From Clostridia bacterium (GTDB lineage: Bacteria > Bacillota > Clostridia > Christensenellales > Aristaeellaceae), in assembly GCA_017522345.1 (NCBI GenBank), contig JAFWZN010000035.1:1-41489 (forward strand): 41,489 nucleotides of DNA, given 5' to 3'. Below the pieces are notes generated by a model. That model did no database searches, was not told the DNA's origin, and was given only the letters and a program-made list of their open reading frames with translations. The position numbers and the translations under genes are program-made. Of this stretch, positions 7,891 to 16,845 are shown in pieces. The first letter of the stretch is position 1, and each line of letters opens with the position of its first letter.

Positions 7891-9126
7891 ATGTCTAAAA
7901 AAAGAAACAGGAAGCGTCAAAGAATATTAAAGCGCCTTTCCGCGATGGTGTATTCGTTAATCGCCATTCTGATTATGGTTCTTGCGGTCGTTGTGCTCAT
8001 GAAAGCGCCCAAGCCGGAGACAGCGGCGGACAGACGGCAGGAATATCTTGATTCCATAACGCCTACGCCCACGCCTGTTCCAACGCCCACGCCTGTTCCA
8101 ACGCCTACGCCCGTTCCCACGCCTACGCCCAGCCCGACGCCCACGCCCGCGCCTACGCCCACGCCGCTTTCCGAAACGGCGAAAATGTCCATTTTGAACG
8201 ACGACGATATCATCCTGATCTCCGCTGTCGGCGATTGCACGCTGGGCGGGGTTCATAAATCGAGCACGGCGGACACCTTTGAAAGCCTCTGCTATGAATA
8301 CGGCTACGGCTATTTTATGGAAAATGTCGTGGATATTCTCGGCATGGACGATCTGACGATCGCCAATCTTGAAGTCGTTCTGACGGACGGCGGATCGCCG
8401 CGCGAAGGCCGAGAGTTTATCATGCATGGCTACGAGGATTATGTCTACATCCTGACGGAGGGCAGCATTGAAGCTGTCACCGTGGCCAACAACCACGCCA
8501 AGGACTTTAACCGTTCCGGCCTTAACAACACCAAGGAAGTGTGCGAGGCGGAAGGAATCGCCGTCTGCGGTTATGATTCCATCGCCGTTTATGAAACCAA
8601 GGGCAAAAAAATTGCGCTTCTCGGCTACACCGTCTGGGATTACGATTTCGACCAGATGGAAGACGACGTCAAGAAGATGAAGAAGGAATGCGATCTGGTG
8701 GTTGTCAGCATTCATGGCGGCGACGAGAAGGCCTACAAGCCCACGAAGGAGCAGATCAAATACTGCCGCGGCGCAGTTGACGCGGGCGCAGACCTTGTGC
8801 TCGGCCATCATCCGCACGTGATTAACGGCATTGAAACCTATAAAGGCGTAAAAATCGTCTATTCCCTTGCAAACTTCTGCTTCGGAGGCAACAAAAATCC
8901 CTCCGACAAGGATACGTTCATTTTCCAGCAGGCGTTCAATATAAACGACGACGGAACGCTTTCGCCCGGCGAGATTAACGTAATTCCGTGCTCCGTATCC
9001 TCTGTAACCAATAAAAACGACTTCAGACCCACGCCGCTTTCGGGCGACGAGTATGAGCGCGTAATGAACAAAATCATCAAGTATTCAAAGGATATGGAAG
9101 GCGCGTTCACGGGGCTTGATAAATAA
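7891..9126 (+). CDS. CapA/PgsA-like membrane-anchored metallophosphatase
   Basis: 411 aa. A basic N-terminus and one hydrophobic span (about residues 17-37) are followed by a Pro-Thr repeat linker (57-92, [12 protein letters not shown] units), then a CapA fold from residue 108. Diagnostic motifs are [41 protein letters not shown] and LGHHPHVI, with metal-binding Asp/Asn/His residues. Family members take part in poly-gamma-glutamate capsule synthesis or act as surface phosphatases. No pgsB or pgsC lies nearby, so a capsule role is not supported here. The linker should hold the enzyme away from the membrane, outside the cell. The gene is divergent from the ABC-F operon. Confidence 0.9.
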   Translation: MSKKRNRKRQRILKRLSAMVYSLIAILIMVLAVVVLMKAPKPETAADRRQEYLDSITPTPTPVPTPTPVPTPTPVPTPTPSPTPTPAPTPTPLSETAKMSILNDDDIILISAVGDCTLGGVHKSSTADTFESLCYEYGYGYFMENVVDILGMDDLTIANLEVVLTDGGSPREGREFIMHGYEDYVYILTEGSIEAVTVANNHAKDFNRSGLNNTKEVCEAEGIAVCGYDSIAVYETKGKKIALLGYTVWDYDFDQMEDDVKKMKKECDLVVVSIHGGDEKAYKPTKEQIKYCRGAVDAGADLVLGHHPHVINGIETYKGVKIVYSLANFCFGGNKNPSDKDTFIFQQAFNINDDGTLSPGEINVIPCSVSSVTNKNDFRPTPLSGDEYERVMNKIIKYSKDMEGAFTGLDK

Positions 9127-9189
9127 GCGCACGGAAAAAGAGGCTGTCTGAATTAAGCGTCATTTTAACGAATAATCATTAAAGGCAAT

Positions 9190-9242
9190 AATGCGTCCCC
9201 TACGGCGGAAATCCAGCGATTTCTTGCCGCAGGGGACGCATT
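9190..9242. repeat. Large imperfect hairpin between convergent genes
   Basis: AATGCGTCCCCT pairs with AGGGGACGCATT, continued inward by imperfect pairing of CGGCGG with CCGC and of AAATC with GATTT. It fills the gap between the convergent CapA-like and esterase genes and could act as a bidirectional terminator. The GGGGACGC arm resembles the palindromes at 27620-27691, so it may be a mobile palindromic repeat. Confidence 0.6.
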
Positions 9243-9277
9243 TCGTAAAGCGATTTTGTTTTCATTAAGCTTAATGC

Positions 9278-10087
9278 TTACAGGCTTTTCATCCAGATAA
9301 CCGAGTCGCCGACCCATCTTGCGATGGCGGCGTTATTGTAATCGGGATTTCCGCCCCAGGTGACCTTGTTGGCAAGGGCCATGCCGTGCGGGCCGTGGGG
9401 ATAAATGTGCATTTCAAAGGGGATTTCGGCTTCTTTATAGGCGAGCGCGAGCTTTAAGGCGTTGTCCAGCGGCACAACCGCGTCGTCAAAGGTGTGCATG
9501 AAAAACGCGGGGGCGGTATGCGGACCGACGTTTTTTTCAAGGGAGAAGGAATCGACGGCGTCCGCGTCTTCCATTTTGTCCTTTAAGAGATTTTTAAAGG
9601 TAATCGCGCTTCCGGCGGTGGAGTTACCGAGCGTCACGGCGTATAAGAGCACCGCGCCGTCGGGGCGGTTTTTGCCCTTGTTTTCGCCGAGCTTTTCCTG
9701 AATGTCATTTCTGTTCCAAAGCGTCGCCAAGGAGCCCGCCAGATGTCCGCCGGCGGAGAAGCCTGCGACGAACACGCGGTCCGCTTTGATGTTGTATTTT
9801 TCCGCGTTTTCGCGGATGTGAACCATGGCAAGCGACGCCTGATAGAGGGGATCGGTTGCTTCCTCGATTTTGCCGCCCACGGAATAATGGAGGACGAACG
9901 CGTTCATTTCCTGCATCATATAGGCCTCGGCGATGGGGTATCCCTCTCTGTCGGAGCAGACAACGCCGTAGCCGCCGCCGGGAATGACCAATATCGCGTC
10001 CTTGGCTTCCGAGCGGTCGTCAATTCCGAAATATTCAAGCGTGACTTCGCTTCTTCCGGGAATCAGTTCGATTTTTTCATACTGCAT
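9278..10087 (-). CDS. Alpha/beta hydrolase, esterase of the BD-FAE/Aes type
   Basis: 269 aa, with no signal peptide. The oxyanion-hole motif is PGGGYG (36-41) and the nucleophile elbow is GFSAGGH with Ser111. Asp202 (FDDAVVP) and His234 (HGPHGM) complete the triad. These place it among small esterases related to acetyl-xylan or feruloyl esterases that act on short acyl esters of sugars. The start has AGGAGG about eight bases upstream. It is a minus-strand gene downstream of the chromate-transporter pair with a short gap, so it may share that transcript. The xylan link is suggestive given the alpha-xylosidase elsewhere in the window, but the substrate is not shown. Confidence 0.86.
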   Translation of the reverse strand: MQYEKIELIPGRSEVTLEYFGIDDRSEAKDAILVIPGGGYGVVCSDREGYPIAEAYMMQEMNAFVLHYSVGGKIEEATDPLYQASLAMVHIRENAEKYNIKADRVFVAGFSAGGHLAGSLATLWNRNDIQEKLGENKGKNRPDGAVLLYAVTLGNSTAGSAITFKNLLKDKMEDADAVDSFSLEKNVGPHTAPAFFMHTFDDAVVPLDNALKLALAYKEAEIPFEMHIYPHGPHGMALANKVTWGGNPDYNNAAIARWVGDSVIWMKSL

Positions 10088-10104
10088 GTTTAAGTCCTCC
10101 TTTT

Positions 10105-10671
10105 TTATCCGGGAAAAATTGTATAGACGATCGCGCCCAGTACGGCGGATAAGACGATGAACAGGATGGGCGAAAGCTTCTTTTTAAGAACTTTCGGGGA
10201 CAGAAAGAGAATGGATGTGAAAATAAGCGTCAGAATAAGATCGGTCAGTGGCGCGCCTTTCCCCTCCGGGGACAGTACTTTTGTGAGCATGAATGCGCCT
10301 GTTGCAAGCACAATGCCGATTACGGCGGGCTTTACGCCCCGAAGGACGGCCTGAACATATTGGTTTTTGAAAGCGCTTTTCAAAAGCGCCATTAAAATCA
10401 GAATAACGATAAACGACGGAAGAACGACTGCGAATGTCGCAACAATCGCCCCCAAAACGCCCGCCTGCGACGCGCCCACAAAGGTCGCGAGGTTTACCAT
10501 GATCGGGCCCGGCGTGGATTCGCTGACGGCGATCATGCTCATCAGCGCCTCGTCGGTGAGCCATCCGTAGGACAAAACCACGTCTCGAATCAAGGGAATT
10601 GCGCCGTATGCGCCGCCGAAGGCGAAAAGACCGACCTTCAGAAAGCCGATCAGCAGATTTAGATGAATCAT
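10105..10671 (-). CDS. Chromate transporter family protein, second half-size subunit
   Basis: 188 aa, a half-length CHR protein with 5-6 hydrophobic segments. It carries GLFAFGGAYGAIPLI and SESTPGPIMVNLATFVG, the repeated CHR-domain signatures. The start is the ATG at 10671, which overlaps the stop of the preceding half as ATGA. In Bacillus and Clostridia such halves work as a pair (like YwrA/YwrB) instead of one two-domain ChrA. Export of chromate is the family name, but the physiological anion is often unknown, and an ordinary role in anion exchange is equally possible. Confidence 0.92.
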   Translation of the reverse strand: MIHLNLLIGFLKVGLFAFGGAYGAIPLIRDVVLSYGWLTDEALMSMIAVSESTPGPIMVNLATFVGASQAGVLGAIVATFAVVLPSFIVILILMALLKSAFKNQYVQAVLRGVKPAVIGIVLATGAFMLTKVLSPEGKGAPLTDLILTLIFTSILFLSPKVLKKKLSPILFIVLSAVLGAIVYTIFPG

Positions 10672-11237
10672 TTGCCCGCTCCCTTCTTTTTGGTAATCGG
10701 GAACGCGCAAAGGCTGACCGCGCCGCAAACAGCCATAAGCGCAACGGATGAAAAGCGCACGGAGAAGAAATTGATCAAAAACATGGCGATCATCGCGCAA
10801 ACGACGATTGCGCACGGAAGCGGCTTTTTCTTCATCTTCCTGACCATGTTGAAGCCCGCATCCAAAATCAGAATCGGAACTGCCGTGCGGATACCGCGAA
10901 ACAGATTTTGAACGAGGGGGTACGCAGGCAGCGCATCCGCAATGCCCGAAAGCAGAAGAATGATCAAAAAAGACGGAAGCACGATGCCGACCGTAGCCGA
11001 AACCGCGCCCGCCATGCCCGCCTGCTTAAAGCCTACATACGTCGCCATATTGATGGCAATCGGCCCGGGCGTGGATTCCGCCATCACGGTTACGTCCATC
11101 ATTTCATCGTGCGTGATCCATTTCTTTTTCTCTACGCAGTTGTTTTCAATCACCGAAATCATGGCGTATCCGCCGCCGAAGGTAAAAAGGCCGATTTTGG
11201 CAAACACCAGAAACAAATCCCGGAGAATCCGAAGCAT
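10668..11237 (-). CDS. Chromate transporter family protein, first half-size subunit
   Basis: 189 aa, homologous to its downstream partner: KIGLFTFGGGYAMISVI near the N-terminus and AESTPGPIAINMATYVG in the middle, then 3-4 further spans. The chosen start at 11237 has GGGAGG about ten bases upstream; the reading from 11303 would extend into the promoter. The four-base overlap with the second gene argues for co-translation and a heterodimeric transporter with antiparallel halves, as known for short-chain CHR pairs. Confidence 0.92.
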   Translation of the reverse strand: MLRILRDLFLVFAKIGLFTFGGGYAMISVIENNCVEKKKWITHDEMMDVTVMAESTPGPIAINMATYVGFKQAGMAGAVSATVGIVLPSFLIILLLSGIADALPAYPLVQNLFRGIRTAVPILILDAGFNMVRKMKKKPLPCAIVVCAMIAMFLINFFSVRFSSVALMAVCGAVSLCAFPITKKKGAGK

Positions 11238-11262
11238 GGAAAAAAACCTCCCATCCGAAAAA

Positions 11263-11291
11263 ATGATAGCACAATCGAATGGGAATGTAAA
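11263..11291 (-). promoter_or_regulatory. SigA promoter of the chromate-transporter pair
   Basis: On the minus strand -35 TTTACA (11291-11286), 17-base spacer, -10 TATCAT (11268-11263), 26 bases before the chosen start codon. It separates this unit from the rlmH operon. Confidence 0.8.
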
Positions 11292-11315
11292 TGATGATTT
11301 CATATTTATATCTTT

Positions 11316-11792
11316 TTATTTATGATACCGCTCGCCCGCGTTGATTCTCGCGGCACGATAAAGCTGTTCTAAAAGAATCACGCGCATGAGGGGATGGGGA
11401 AAGGTCATCTTTGAAAAGGAGAGCTTGTAGTCGGCGCGGCTGACGACGGCGTCCGAAAGGCCCAATGATCCGCCGATGACGAACACGACGCGCTTTCCCT
11501 CCTGTTCCCATTTTTGTGTTTCCGATGCCAGCTCTTCGCTTGAAAGCTGCTTTCCGTTTATGCAAAGCGCAACGACCTTATCGTTCGGCTTGATCCGGGC
11601 GAGGAGGGCTTTTCCTTCCTTTTCCATGACCATGTCGTTTAAGGCCTTGGAGGGCTTGGCGGGTTCGGGCTCGTCCGGCACCTCGACCGACTCGTATTTG
11701 CCGTAGCGGGACAGGCGCTTTAAATATTCGCCCGCGCCGTCCTTCTGCCATTTTTCCTTTAAAGAGCCTACGGCCAGCACGCATGCATTCAT
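11316..11792 (-). CDS. rlmH: 23S rRNA pseudouridine-1915 N3-methyltransferase RlmH
   Basis: 158 aa, the normal length for this SPOUT methyltransferase. The C-terminal SAM knot is visible as FVIGGSLGLS and the closing segment HPLMRVILLEQLYRA is characteristic. RlmH methylates the pseudouridine in helix 69 of 23S rRNA at the subunit interface. The start at 11792 overlaps the stop of the CPBP gene as TGATG, showing coupling; a GTG nine bases upstream is an alternative. It ends the seven-gene operon that begins with pssA. The association of rlmH with the WalJ-like gene is familiar from many Bacillota. Confidence 0.95.
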   Translation of the reverse strand: MNACVLAVGSLKEKWQKDGAGEYLKRLSRYGKYESVEVPDEPEPAKPSKALNDMVMEKEGKALLARIKPNDKVVALCINGKQLSSEELASETQKWEQEGKRVVFVIGGSLGLSDAVVSRADYKLSFSKMTFPHPLMRVILLEQLYRAARINAGERYHK

Positions 11793-12802
11793 CAGATCCA
11801 CCCCATGATTACAAGAAGGTCCTCTAAGTAATTCATAAACACAATGGCGAAGCCCGCGCCCATCGCGAGGTATTCGCAAAGCGTGAATTCGCGCGTCTCC
11901 GCAGGGGGATAGCCGAAAATGTAGCCCTTTTTGCGAATGCGCTCATTATCGATGGCTTTGAGCGTAAAAATAAGCAGGATGGTGAAAAAAGCGGCGGGCA
12001 TGACCAACTGCAAAATACCCGCGACGCCGCCGATGGATTCAAACATGGTGAGGGAAACGGCGGCTTTCGGCTGGGTCTGCCGGTTCAGAACAAAGGCCAG
12101 AATGAGCGTGGAAGCGTTATAGACGGTGTGAAAGACCATGCCGCCGAAAAGGGAGTCTGTGGAAACGACAATCACGCCTAAAATGATTCCGCACAAAAGC
12201 TGCGCGGGAATGCCGGTCAATGTTCCGTGCATCAGCATAAACCAGACGCTGGATATGACGATGGCTTTTTTTGAGCCCTTTTCCTCCCACGCGCCCAAAA
12301 TTGCGCCTCTGAAAAGCAGCTCCTCGCAGATGCCGGGCAGAATTGCGATAAGAACGATGGAGACGGCGAGGGATTTGGCGGTGGTAGGAATGATGAAGCT
12401 GGTATCCGGCGGCGTTCCGATGGCCGTTTCAATCAGAATCGACCAAAGAAGCGTCAGAATCTGGGTAAGATACACGGCCAAAAGCGCCGCGAGCGTCGAC
12501 AGAAGCGCGCTTTTTACGGAGAGGGGATTGATGCGCATCGCGTCCGCGCAGGCGGACATATCGCGCTTTGCGTACAGGAAGATGGGCAGAACGATAAAGA
12601 CGATGTAATACATCGACTGAATCATGCTTTTGAGCTCCGAAATCAGAAAATCGCCGAAAAAAGCGGAAATAAGGCTCATTGCAAAGGGCAGAACGAAAAG
12701 CCCCGTCACGCCGATAAAGAAAAGAACCGATGCGGCGAAGATGGAGGGCTTGTTTTTTTCGGGGTCGCGGGGCATGTTTTTCAAGGTGAAATTGACGTTC
12801 AA
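11792..12802 (-). CDS. CPBP family intramembrane metalloprotease
   Basis: 336 aa with about eight hydrophobic segments. Motif 1 is EELLFRG (Glu160, Glu161, Arg165) and motif 2 contains His192 (FMLMHG); these are the catalytic residues of the Abi/CAAX-like (CPBP) family. A later FHTVYNAS segment supplies the third conserved site. Members cleave membrane peptides or act in bacteriocin immunity. The reading starts at a TTG with AAAGGAG about ten bases upstream, 19 bases after the MBL gene stop. It overlaps rlmH by one base. The substrate is unknown. Confidence 0.9.
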   Translation of the reverse strand: MNVNFTLKNMPRDPEKNKPSIFAASVLFFIGVTGLFVLPFAMSLISAFFGDFLISELKSMIQSMYYIVFIVLPIFLYAKRDMSACADAMRINPLSVKSALLSTLAALLAVYLTQILTLLWSILIETAIGTPPDTSFIIPTTAKSLAVSIVLIAILPGICEELLFRGAILGAWEEKGSKKAIVISSVWFMLMHGTLTGIPAQLLCGIILGVIVVSTDSLFGGMVFHTVYNASTLILAFVLNRQTQPKAAVSLTMFESIGGVAGILQLVMPAAFFTILLIFTLKAIDNERIRKKGYIFGYPPAETREFTLCEYLAMGAGFAIVFMNYLEDLLVIMGWI

Positions 12803-12821
12803 AACGTAAGCGCTCCTTTCT

Positions 12822-13628
12822 TCAGGCGTTGTCGTTTAACTGGAAAAGGCCGGAAAAGCCGTCTCTTCGGGCAATGGAGAGGTTTACATCGCGCCCGATT
12901 TCGCATCCTGCTTCGGTAAGCGCCAGACGAACGGTCTGATCGGCGAGCTCCGGGAAATTGTTTTCCTTGCTCAGGTGTCCAAGGATGATGTTTCTGCAGT
13001 TTCTCTTGGCAAGCTCCGCTGCGGCCTTGCCCGCGTCGTCGTTTGAAAGATGACCGGATCGGCCAAGTATGCGCTTTTTGAGCGTATACGGGTATTTTCC
13101 GGCCTTGAGCATGTCTTCATCGTAATTGGCTTCAAGAAGCACGATGTCGCTGCCTGCGACCGCGTTCAGCCAGCCTTCCCGGACACAGCCGATGTCGGTG
13201 GCGATGGAGGCTTTGAGATTGCCCGAAAAAAAGGTGTAGCCGCAGGGGTCGGACGCGTCGTGCGGGATGGAAAAGGGGCAAACGTTGATTTTTCCGATGT
13301 AAAAATCCTGCCTTGCGTCGATGATGCGCACATTTTTGCTTTGAACCGCGCCGACCTTGTCCGCCATGCCGCCCCAAGTGCCTTCGGTGGCATAGATGGG
13401 CAGATCGAATTTCCTGGAAAGGATGCCTGCGGCGGAAATGTGATCCGTGTGTTCGTGGGTGATCAGAATCGCCTTGAGGCTTTCGGGCTTTACGCCGATT
13501 TTCTCAAGCTCCTTTACGATGCGCGCGCACGAAACGCCTGCATCAACCAAAATTCCGCCGTCCCCTTCGCCCACATACACAGCGTTTCCTGAAGAACCGC
13601 TGAAAAGCGGGCTGAACAAAAGTTCCAT
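12822..13628 (-). CDS. MBL-fold hydrolase, WalJ/YycJ-like
   Basis: 268 aa. It begins LLFSPLFSGSSGNAVYV, the sequence typical of YycJ/WalJ, and carries the metallo-beta-lactamase metal motif HEHTDH (58-63). A later IGHDASDPCG-like stretch and LGHLSKENN provide further metal ligands. WalJ-type proteins are probable 5'-3' exonucleases or phosphodiesterases linked to cell-wall and replication control in Bacillota. The start has GGAGG about ten bases upstream. It lies 22 bases after the radical SAM gene and 19 before the CPBP gene, within one operon. No walRK two-component genes accompany it. Confidence 0.86.
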   Translation of the reverse strand: MELLFSPLFSGSSGNAVYVGEGDGGILVDAGVSCARIVKELEKIGVKPESLKAILITHEHTDHISAAGILSRKFDLPIYATEGTWGGMADKVGAVQSKNVRIIDARQDFYIGKINVCPFSIPHDASDPCGYTFFSGNLKASIATDIGCVREGWLNAVAGSDIVLLEANYDEDMLKAGKYPYTLKKRILGRSGHLSNDDAGKAAAELAKRNCRNIILGHLSKENNFPELADQTVRLALTEAGCEIGRDVNLSIARRDGFSGLFQLNDNA

Positions 13629-13650
13629 CTGTGAAGCATCCTCCGTACCG

Positions 13651-14523
13651 CTATACGCCGGTCAGATCAAATTCCGGCGTGTATTTTGCATCGGCCGATT
13701 CCAGATCCTGAATAAATCCGTCCTCAAGCCCTAAATCGAGCATGTAATTAACGACCTCGTCGTACTCGGCCTCAGTGATTCGGCGATTGATTTCCGGGTA
13801 GTTTTGGGCGTTTCCCATCGGCACGTACTGCGCCATCAGGCTAACCCATGCGCCGGGGAAATGGTCTTTAATGTATTTTAGCACGCGCCTCGAGTTTTCC
13901 GTCTGCCCGGGAAGAATCAGGTGCCGGATGATTACGCCCTTTTGAATGTATCCGTCTTCATCAAGCACGACGGGACCCGTCTGATCGAGCATTTCGGCAA
14001 TGGCGTCCTTTGCATAATCAAAATAATCGCCCGCGAGGGAATATTTCCGGGCAGGCTCTGAAAGCGCGTATTTGAAGTCGGGCAGATACACGTCCACCGC
14101 GCCCTTCAGCATGCGGATGGTTTCAACCTTTTCATAGCCGCTTGAATTCCAGATCACCGGAACGGGAGGTTTTTCCTTGAGAGAATCAAGAACAACGGGC
14201 GCATAATGCGATGCGGAAACGAGGTTTATGTTCCTTGCGCCCTTTGAAACAAGCTCTTTATAGATTTCTTTTAAGCGTTCGGCTGTCACGATTTTTCCGT
14301 AGGCGTCGTGGCTGACTGCGTAGTTCTGGCAGAACACGCATTTCAGCTGGCAGCCGGAAAAGAAAATCGCGCCGCTTCCGCCGCTGCCCGAAATGACCGG
14401 CTCCTCGTCAAAATGAAGCTCTGCGCGGGCAATTTTCGCCTGCGTTCCCACGCCGCAGACGCCTTTTCCTTCAAGCGGTTCGCGCTCGATATTGCACCTG
14501 CGCGGACAAAGCGTGCATTTCAC
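13651..14523 (-). CDS. Radical SAM protein of the PflX/COG1313 type
   Basis: 290 aa. The radical SAM cluster is GCQLKCVFC (Cys58, Cys62, Cys65). The N-terminus adds another Cys set (Cys3, Cys6, Cys10, Cys23), which could hold a second metal centre and is typical of this branch related to pyruvate formate-lyase activases. No partner glycyl-radical enzyme is encoded nearby. It starts two bases after the PAP2 gene and precedes the MBL gene by 22 bases, so it is in the phospholipid operon. The reaction is unknown; the family name PFL-activase-like is a similarity statement only. Confidence 0.87.
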   Translation of the reverse strand: MKCTLCPRRCNIEREPLEGKGVCGVGTQAKIARAELHFDEEPVISGSGGSGAIFFSGCQLKCVFCQNYAVSHDAYGKIVTAERLKEIYKELVSKGARNINLVSASHYAPVVLDSLKEKPPVPVIWNSSGYEKVETIRMLKGAVDVYLPDFKYALSEPARKYSLAGDYFDYAKDAIAEMLDQTGPVVLDEDGYIQKGVIIRHLILPGQTENSRRVLKYIKDHFPGAWVSLMAQYVPMGNAQNYPEINRRITEAEYDEVVNYMLDLGLEDGFIQDLESADAKYTPEFDLTGV

Positions 14524-14525
14524 GT

Positions 14526-15179
14526 TTACGCCACTTCCTTTTTCTTGTCTTTAAACAGAAAGCCGGAGATGATCCACACAATTTCGCCCAAGAGCACGCC
14601 CGCAAACACGTCCACGACGATATGTTGGCGTGTAAAGAGGGTGGATAAGCAGATCAGGATCGTGAGAATGAGGGAAAAAATCGTGTAGGGCAGGGAAATG
14701 CGTTTGATATCTTTGGAAAAAAGCGGGCGAACGCACATCCAGCTTGCGTAGCAATGAATGGAAGGGATGAGCCGCGTGGGCTCGTCCATCGCGTATACGA
14801 TTTTAAGAAGCCACGCGCCTGGGCCGGACAGCGTGTCGGCGGCTGGGCGGGCAAAGGTGGCCGGAACGAGCATGAACATGATAAAGCAAACGGCCTTCCC
14901 CATGACCTCGGCGGTCACGAAGCGGCGGCACATTTCCTTGCTCTCACGTGAGATCAGAATGTAGTTAAGCGCCCAGTAGGCGTAGGAAATGACGTATACA
15001 TATGTGAAAATCGGGATTGCCGGAATTTTCAGATCAATCGGCAGCGTCATATCGAATTTCGGTTCAATATTCAGAATCGACGGAAGACAGTACGCAAACA
15101 TATTGAACGCAAGCACAAACAGAAGCGGCTTGCGCGCGTATTTCGGAATAAAATCGAGGATTTTCTTGAAAAGCTTCAT
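14526..15179 (-). CDS. PAP2-family membrane phosphatase/transferase
   Basis: 217 aa with five to six hydrophobic spans. PAP2 motif 2 is PSIHC (139-143, His142) and motif 3 is TRQHIVVD (His186, Asp190), arranged as in the Aur1/Ipt1-like group. Such enzymes dephosphorylate lipid phosphates or transfer phosphate head groups on the outer membrane leaflet. The start at 15179 overlaps the psd stop as ATGA and has GGAG six bases upstream. Placed directly behind pssA and psd, it probably works in phospholipid turnover or isoprenoid phosphate recycling, which is inference. Confidence 0.88.
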   Translation of the reverse strand: MKLFKKILDFIPKYARKPLLFVLAFNMFAYCLPSILNIEPKFDMTLPIDLKIPAIPIFTYVYVISYAYWALNYILISRESKEMCRRFVTAEVMGKAVCFIMFMLVPATFARPAADTLSGPGAWLLKIVYAMDEPTRLIPSIHCYASWMCVRPLFSKDIKRISLPYTIFSLILTILICLSTLFTRQHIVVDVFAGVLLGEIVWIISGFLFKDKKKEVA

Positions 15180-16000
15180 TTTCTTTCTCCGTTTTCTGCC
15201 AGAAGGCATACGGCCTGCCCCATTAATACGGGGGTTTCGAGGCCGGACTGGGTATCCTTAATCATTTCGATAAGCGGCGTGCATTTTCCTTTTTCGGTTA
15301 TCAGAATTATGGTCGAGCCGCCGAATTCGAACCGGCCCTTTTCCTGACCGCGGGTAAACGATCCGCTGGTCACATCGTTTTGAATGCGTCCAACCATGGT
15401 CGCGCCGACCTCCATATAGATCATGCGGCCGAAGTTTTCGGTTTCAATCAGCGCATATTCACGCGTGTTGGTTTTAAAAACGGGCAGGCTTTGAAGCGCC
15501 TCCGGGCGCACGGTGTGATATACGCCCTGAATGCGCCGGGTTTTCAGAATCCTTCCGTGATCCGGGAATGCGTATCTGTGATAATGCGCCGGGGTCAGGC
15601 GAAAAACAAGCAGCCAGCCGCCTTCGAAGGACTGGGCGATTTCCTTATTATCAATAAGCGTTTCCATTGTGTAGGGCGAGCCTTTGACGGTGAAAACGCC
15701 GTTTCGGGTCGCTTCATACACGGTCAAAAGCCCGTCGCAGGGAGCGGGCAGAGCATGCGCTCTTTCGTCAAAGGGGCGCGCGCCCTCGCGCAGGCGGCGG
15801 GTGAAAAAATCGTTGAAGGAAACGTATTTTTTTGGCGCTGCGGCAGTCATATCAATGCCGTTTTTTCGGATGAAGGGCTTTATGAACGGGATAGACATGC
15901 GGCTGTCCATAAAGCAGCCAGCGGCCCGGGAAATCCCGGGCCGCGCGATCAGGGAAGCGATCAAAACGCCTATTTTGCTTCGATAAAGATTCTCGTACAC
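15176..16000 (-). CDS. psd: Phosphatidylserine decarboxylase
   Basis: 274 aa with the start set at the GTG at 16000, which has GGAGG eight bases upstream; longer readings run far into pssA without a ribosome site. The pyruvoyl-forming cleavage site is FGGST, giving cleavage between Gly228 and Ser229. The conserved FFTRRL and AHYHRY segments are present. The enzyme converts phosphatidylserine to phosphatidylethanolamine at the membrane. It overlaps the end of pssA by 31 bases and the start of the PAP2 gene by four. Together pssA and psd make a complete phosphatidylethanolamine route. Confidence 0.95.
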   Translation of the reverse strand: MYENLYRSKIGVLIASLIARPGISRAAGCFMDSRMSIPFIKPFIRKNGIDMTAAAPKKYVSFNDFFTRRLREGARPFDERAHALPAPCDGLLTVYEATRNGVFTVKGSPYTMETLIDNKEIAQSFEGGWLLVFRLTPAHYHRYAFPDHGRILKTRRIQGVYHTVRPEALQSLPVFKTNTREYALIETENFGRMIYMEVGATMVGRIQNDVTSGSFTRGQEKGRFEFGGSTIILITEKGKCTPLIEMIKDTQSGLETPVLMGQAVCLLAENGERK

Positions 16001-16647
16001 GGGATGGAGCCTCCCAGAATAATAATCAGAATAAGAACGACAAGGCCGATCAGCGCCATAAGCGCAATCGCGCGTCCGTAGGGCTTTTTGACCTTGAAAC
16101 GGGACACAAACAAAACGCCCATCACGATCAGCGCGGCGGGATAAACATAGGCGTTGGCCTTGGGCAGCGCGCACAGAAGCGCAATCAGCGGCATGACAAG
16201 CGCGGAGGAGGTTACGGGAAGGCCGGTATAGTGCGTGCGCTTTTCAGCGTCCGGCGCTTTCATGATTTCCTGAACGTTGAAATAGCTTAAGCGTATGACC
16301 GCTGCCAGCGTATAAAGCATGGCGGAGGCGATTGTGAACCAGTTGGCCGGGCCCAGAACAAAGGCGATCACGGCGGGGAACACGCCGAAGCATACCATAT
16401 CGCACAAAGAGTCGATCTGCATGCCAAAGCACATCGCGTCCTCCGTGCGCTTGCAGGTTCTTGCGATGGCGCCGTCCATCATGTCGCACAGGCCGCACAC
16501 CAGAAGGCAGATGATTGCGCCGCGCACATTGCCGGTGAGCGCAAGCTGCATACCGTAGATTCCGGTCAGAAGACCCAGATAGGTCACGATGACGGAATAA
16601 TTGTAATAGCCGATCAGGGGGCAGTTTTTCTTTATATGCTTGAACAC
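15970..16647 (-). CDS. pssA: CDP-diacylglycerol-serine O-phosphatidyltransferase
   Basis: 225 aa with about eight hydrophobic segments. The CDP-alcohol phosphotransferase motif runs from Asp55 through DGAIAR (58-63) to Gly75, Asp79 and Asp83, fitting D-x2-DG-x2-AR-x(7-12)-G-x3-D-x3-D. It makes phosphatidylserine from CDP-diacylglycerol and serine. The start is a GTG at 16647 with AAAGGAGG upstream. It is the first gene of a seven-gene operon, and the consensus promoter lies 66 bases before it. A short AAAAGCA/TGCTTTT hairpin sits just before the ribosome site and could tune translation. Confidence 0.94.
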   Translation of the reverse strand: MFKHIKKNCPLIGYYNYSVIVTYLGLLTGIYGMQLALTGNVRGAIICLLVCGLCDMMDGAIARTCKRTEDAMCFGMQIDSLCDMVCFGVFPAVIAFVLGPANWFTIASAMLYTLAAVIRLSYFNVQEIMKAPDAEKRTHYTGLPVTSSALVMPLIALLCALPKANAYVYPAALIVMGVLFVSRFKVKKPYGRAIALMALIGLVVLILIIILGGSIPCTRIFIEAK

Positions 16648-16712
16648 CCGTTTTTGCCTCCTTTAAAAGCATTTTTGCTTTTTGGTAGAACCCATTTGTG
16701 ACAGTATGCGGT

Positions 16713-16742
16713 ATTATACCTTTTTTTCTGCGGTCGTGTCAA
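16713..16742 (-). promoter_or_regulatory. SigA promoter of the pssA operon
   Basis: On the minus strand -35 TTGACA (16742-16737) and -10 TATAAT (16718-16713), both perfect, with an 18-base spacer. It should drive pssA through rlmH. Confidence 0.85.
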
Positions 16743-16782
16743 GAAAAGGATCGCTGTATTCATTATTTTGTAACCGTTTGCC

Positions 16783-16788
16783 TATAAT
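16783..16788 (+). promoter_or_regulatory. Candidate -10 box for the SPOCS-LysM gene
   Basis: TATAAT lies 57 bases before the start. The expected -35 region (16759-16765) is a poor match, so this may be a weak or alternative-sigma promoter. Confidence 0.4.
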
Positions 16789-16845
16789 GGCATACGAAAT
16801 GGCGGGCGTGCATAGGATGGCGGTGAAAAAACAGGGGGGATGAAG

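Noticed and set aside
8061..8165. Tandem repeat that could be a CRISPR-like or microsatellite array
   Set aside because: It is in frame and encodes the Pro-Thr linker of the CapA-like protein.
7957..8817. Minus-strand frame of 286 codons across the CapA-like gene
   Set aside because: It lies opposite a clear CapA-family gene, and its Arg/Gly-rich stretch is the mirror of the Pro-Thr linker.
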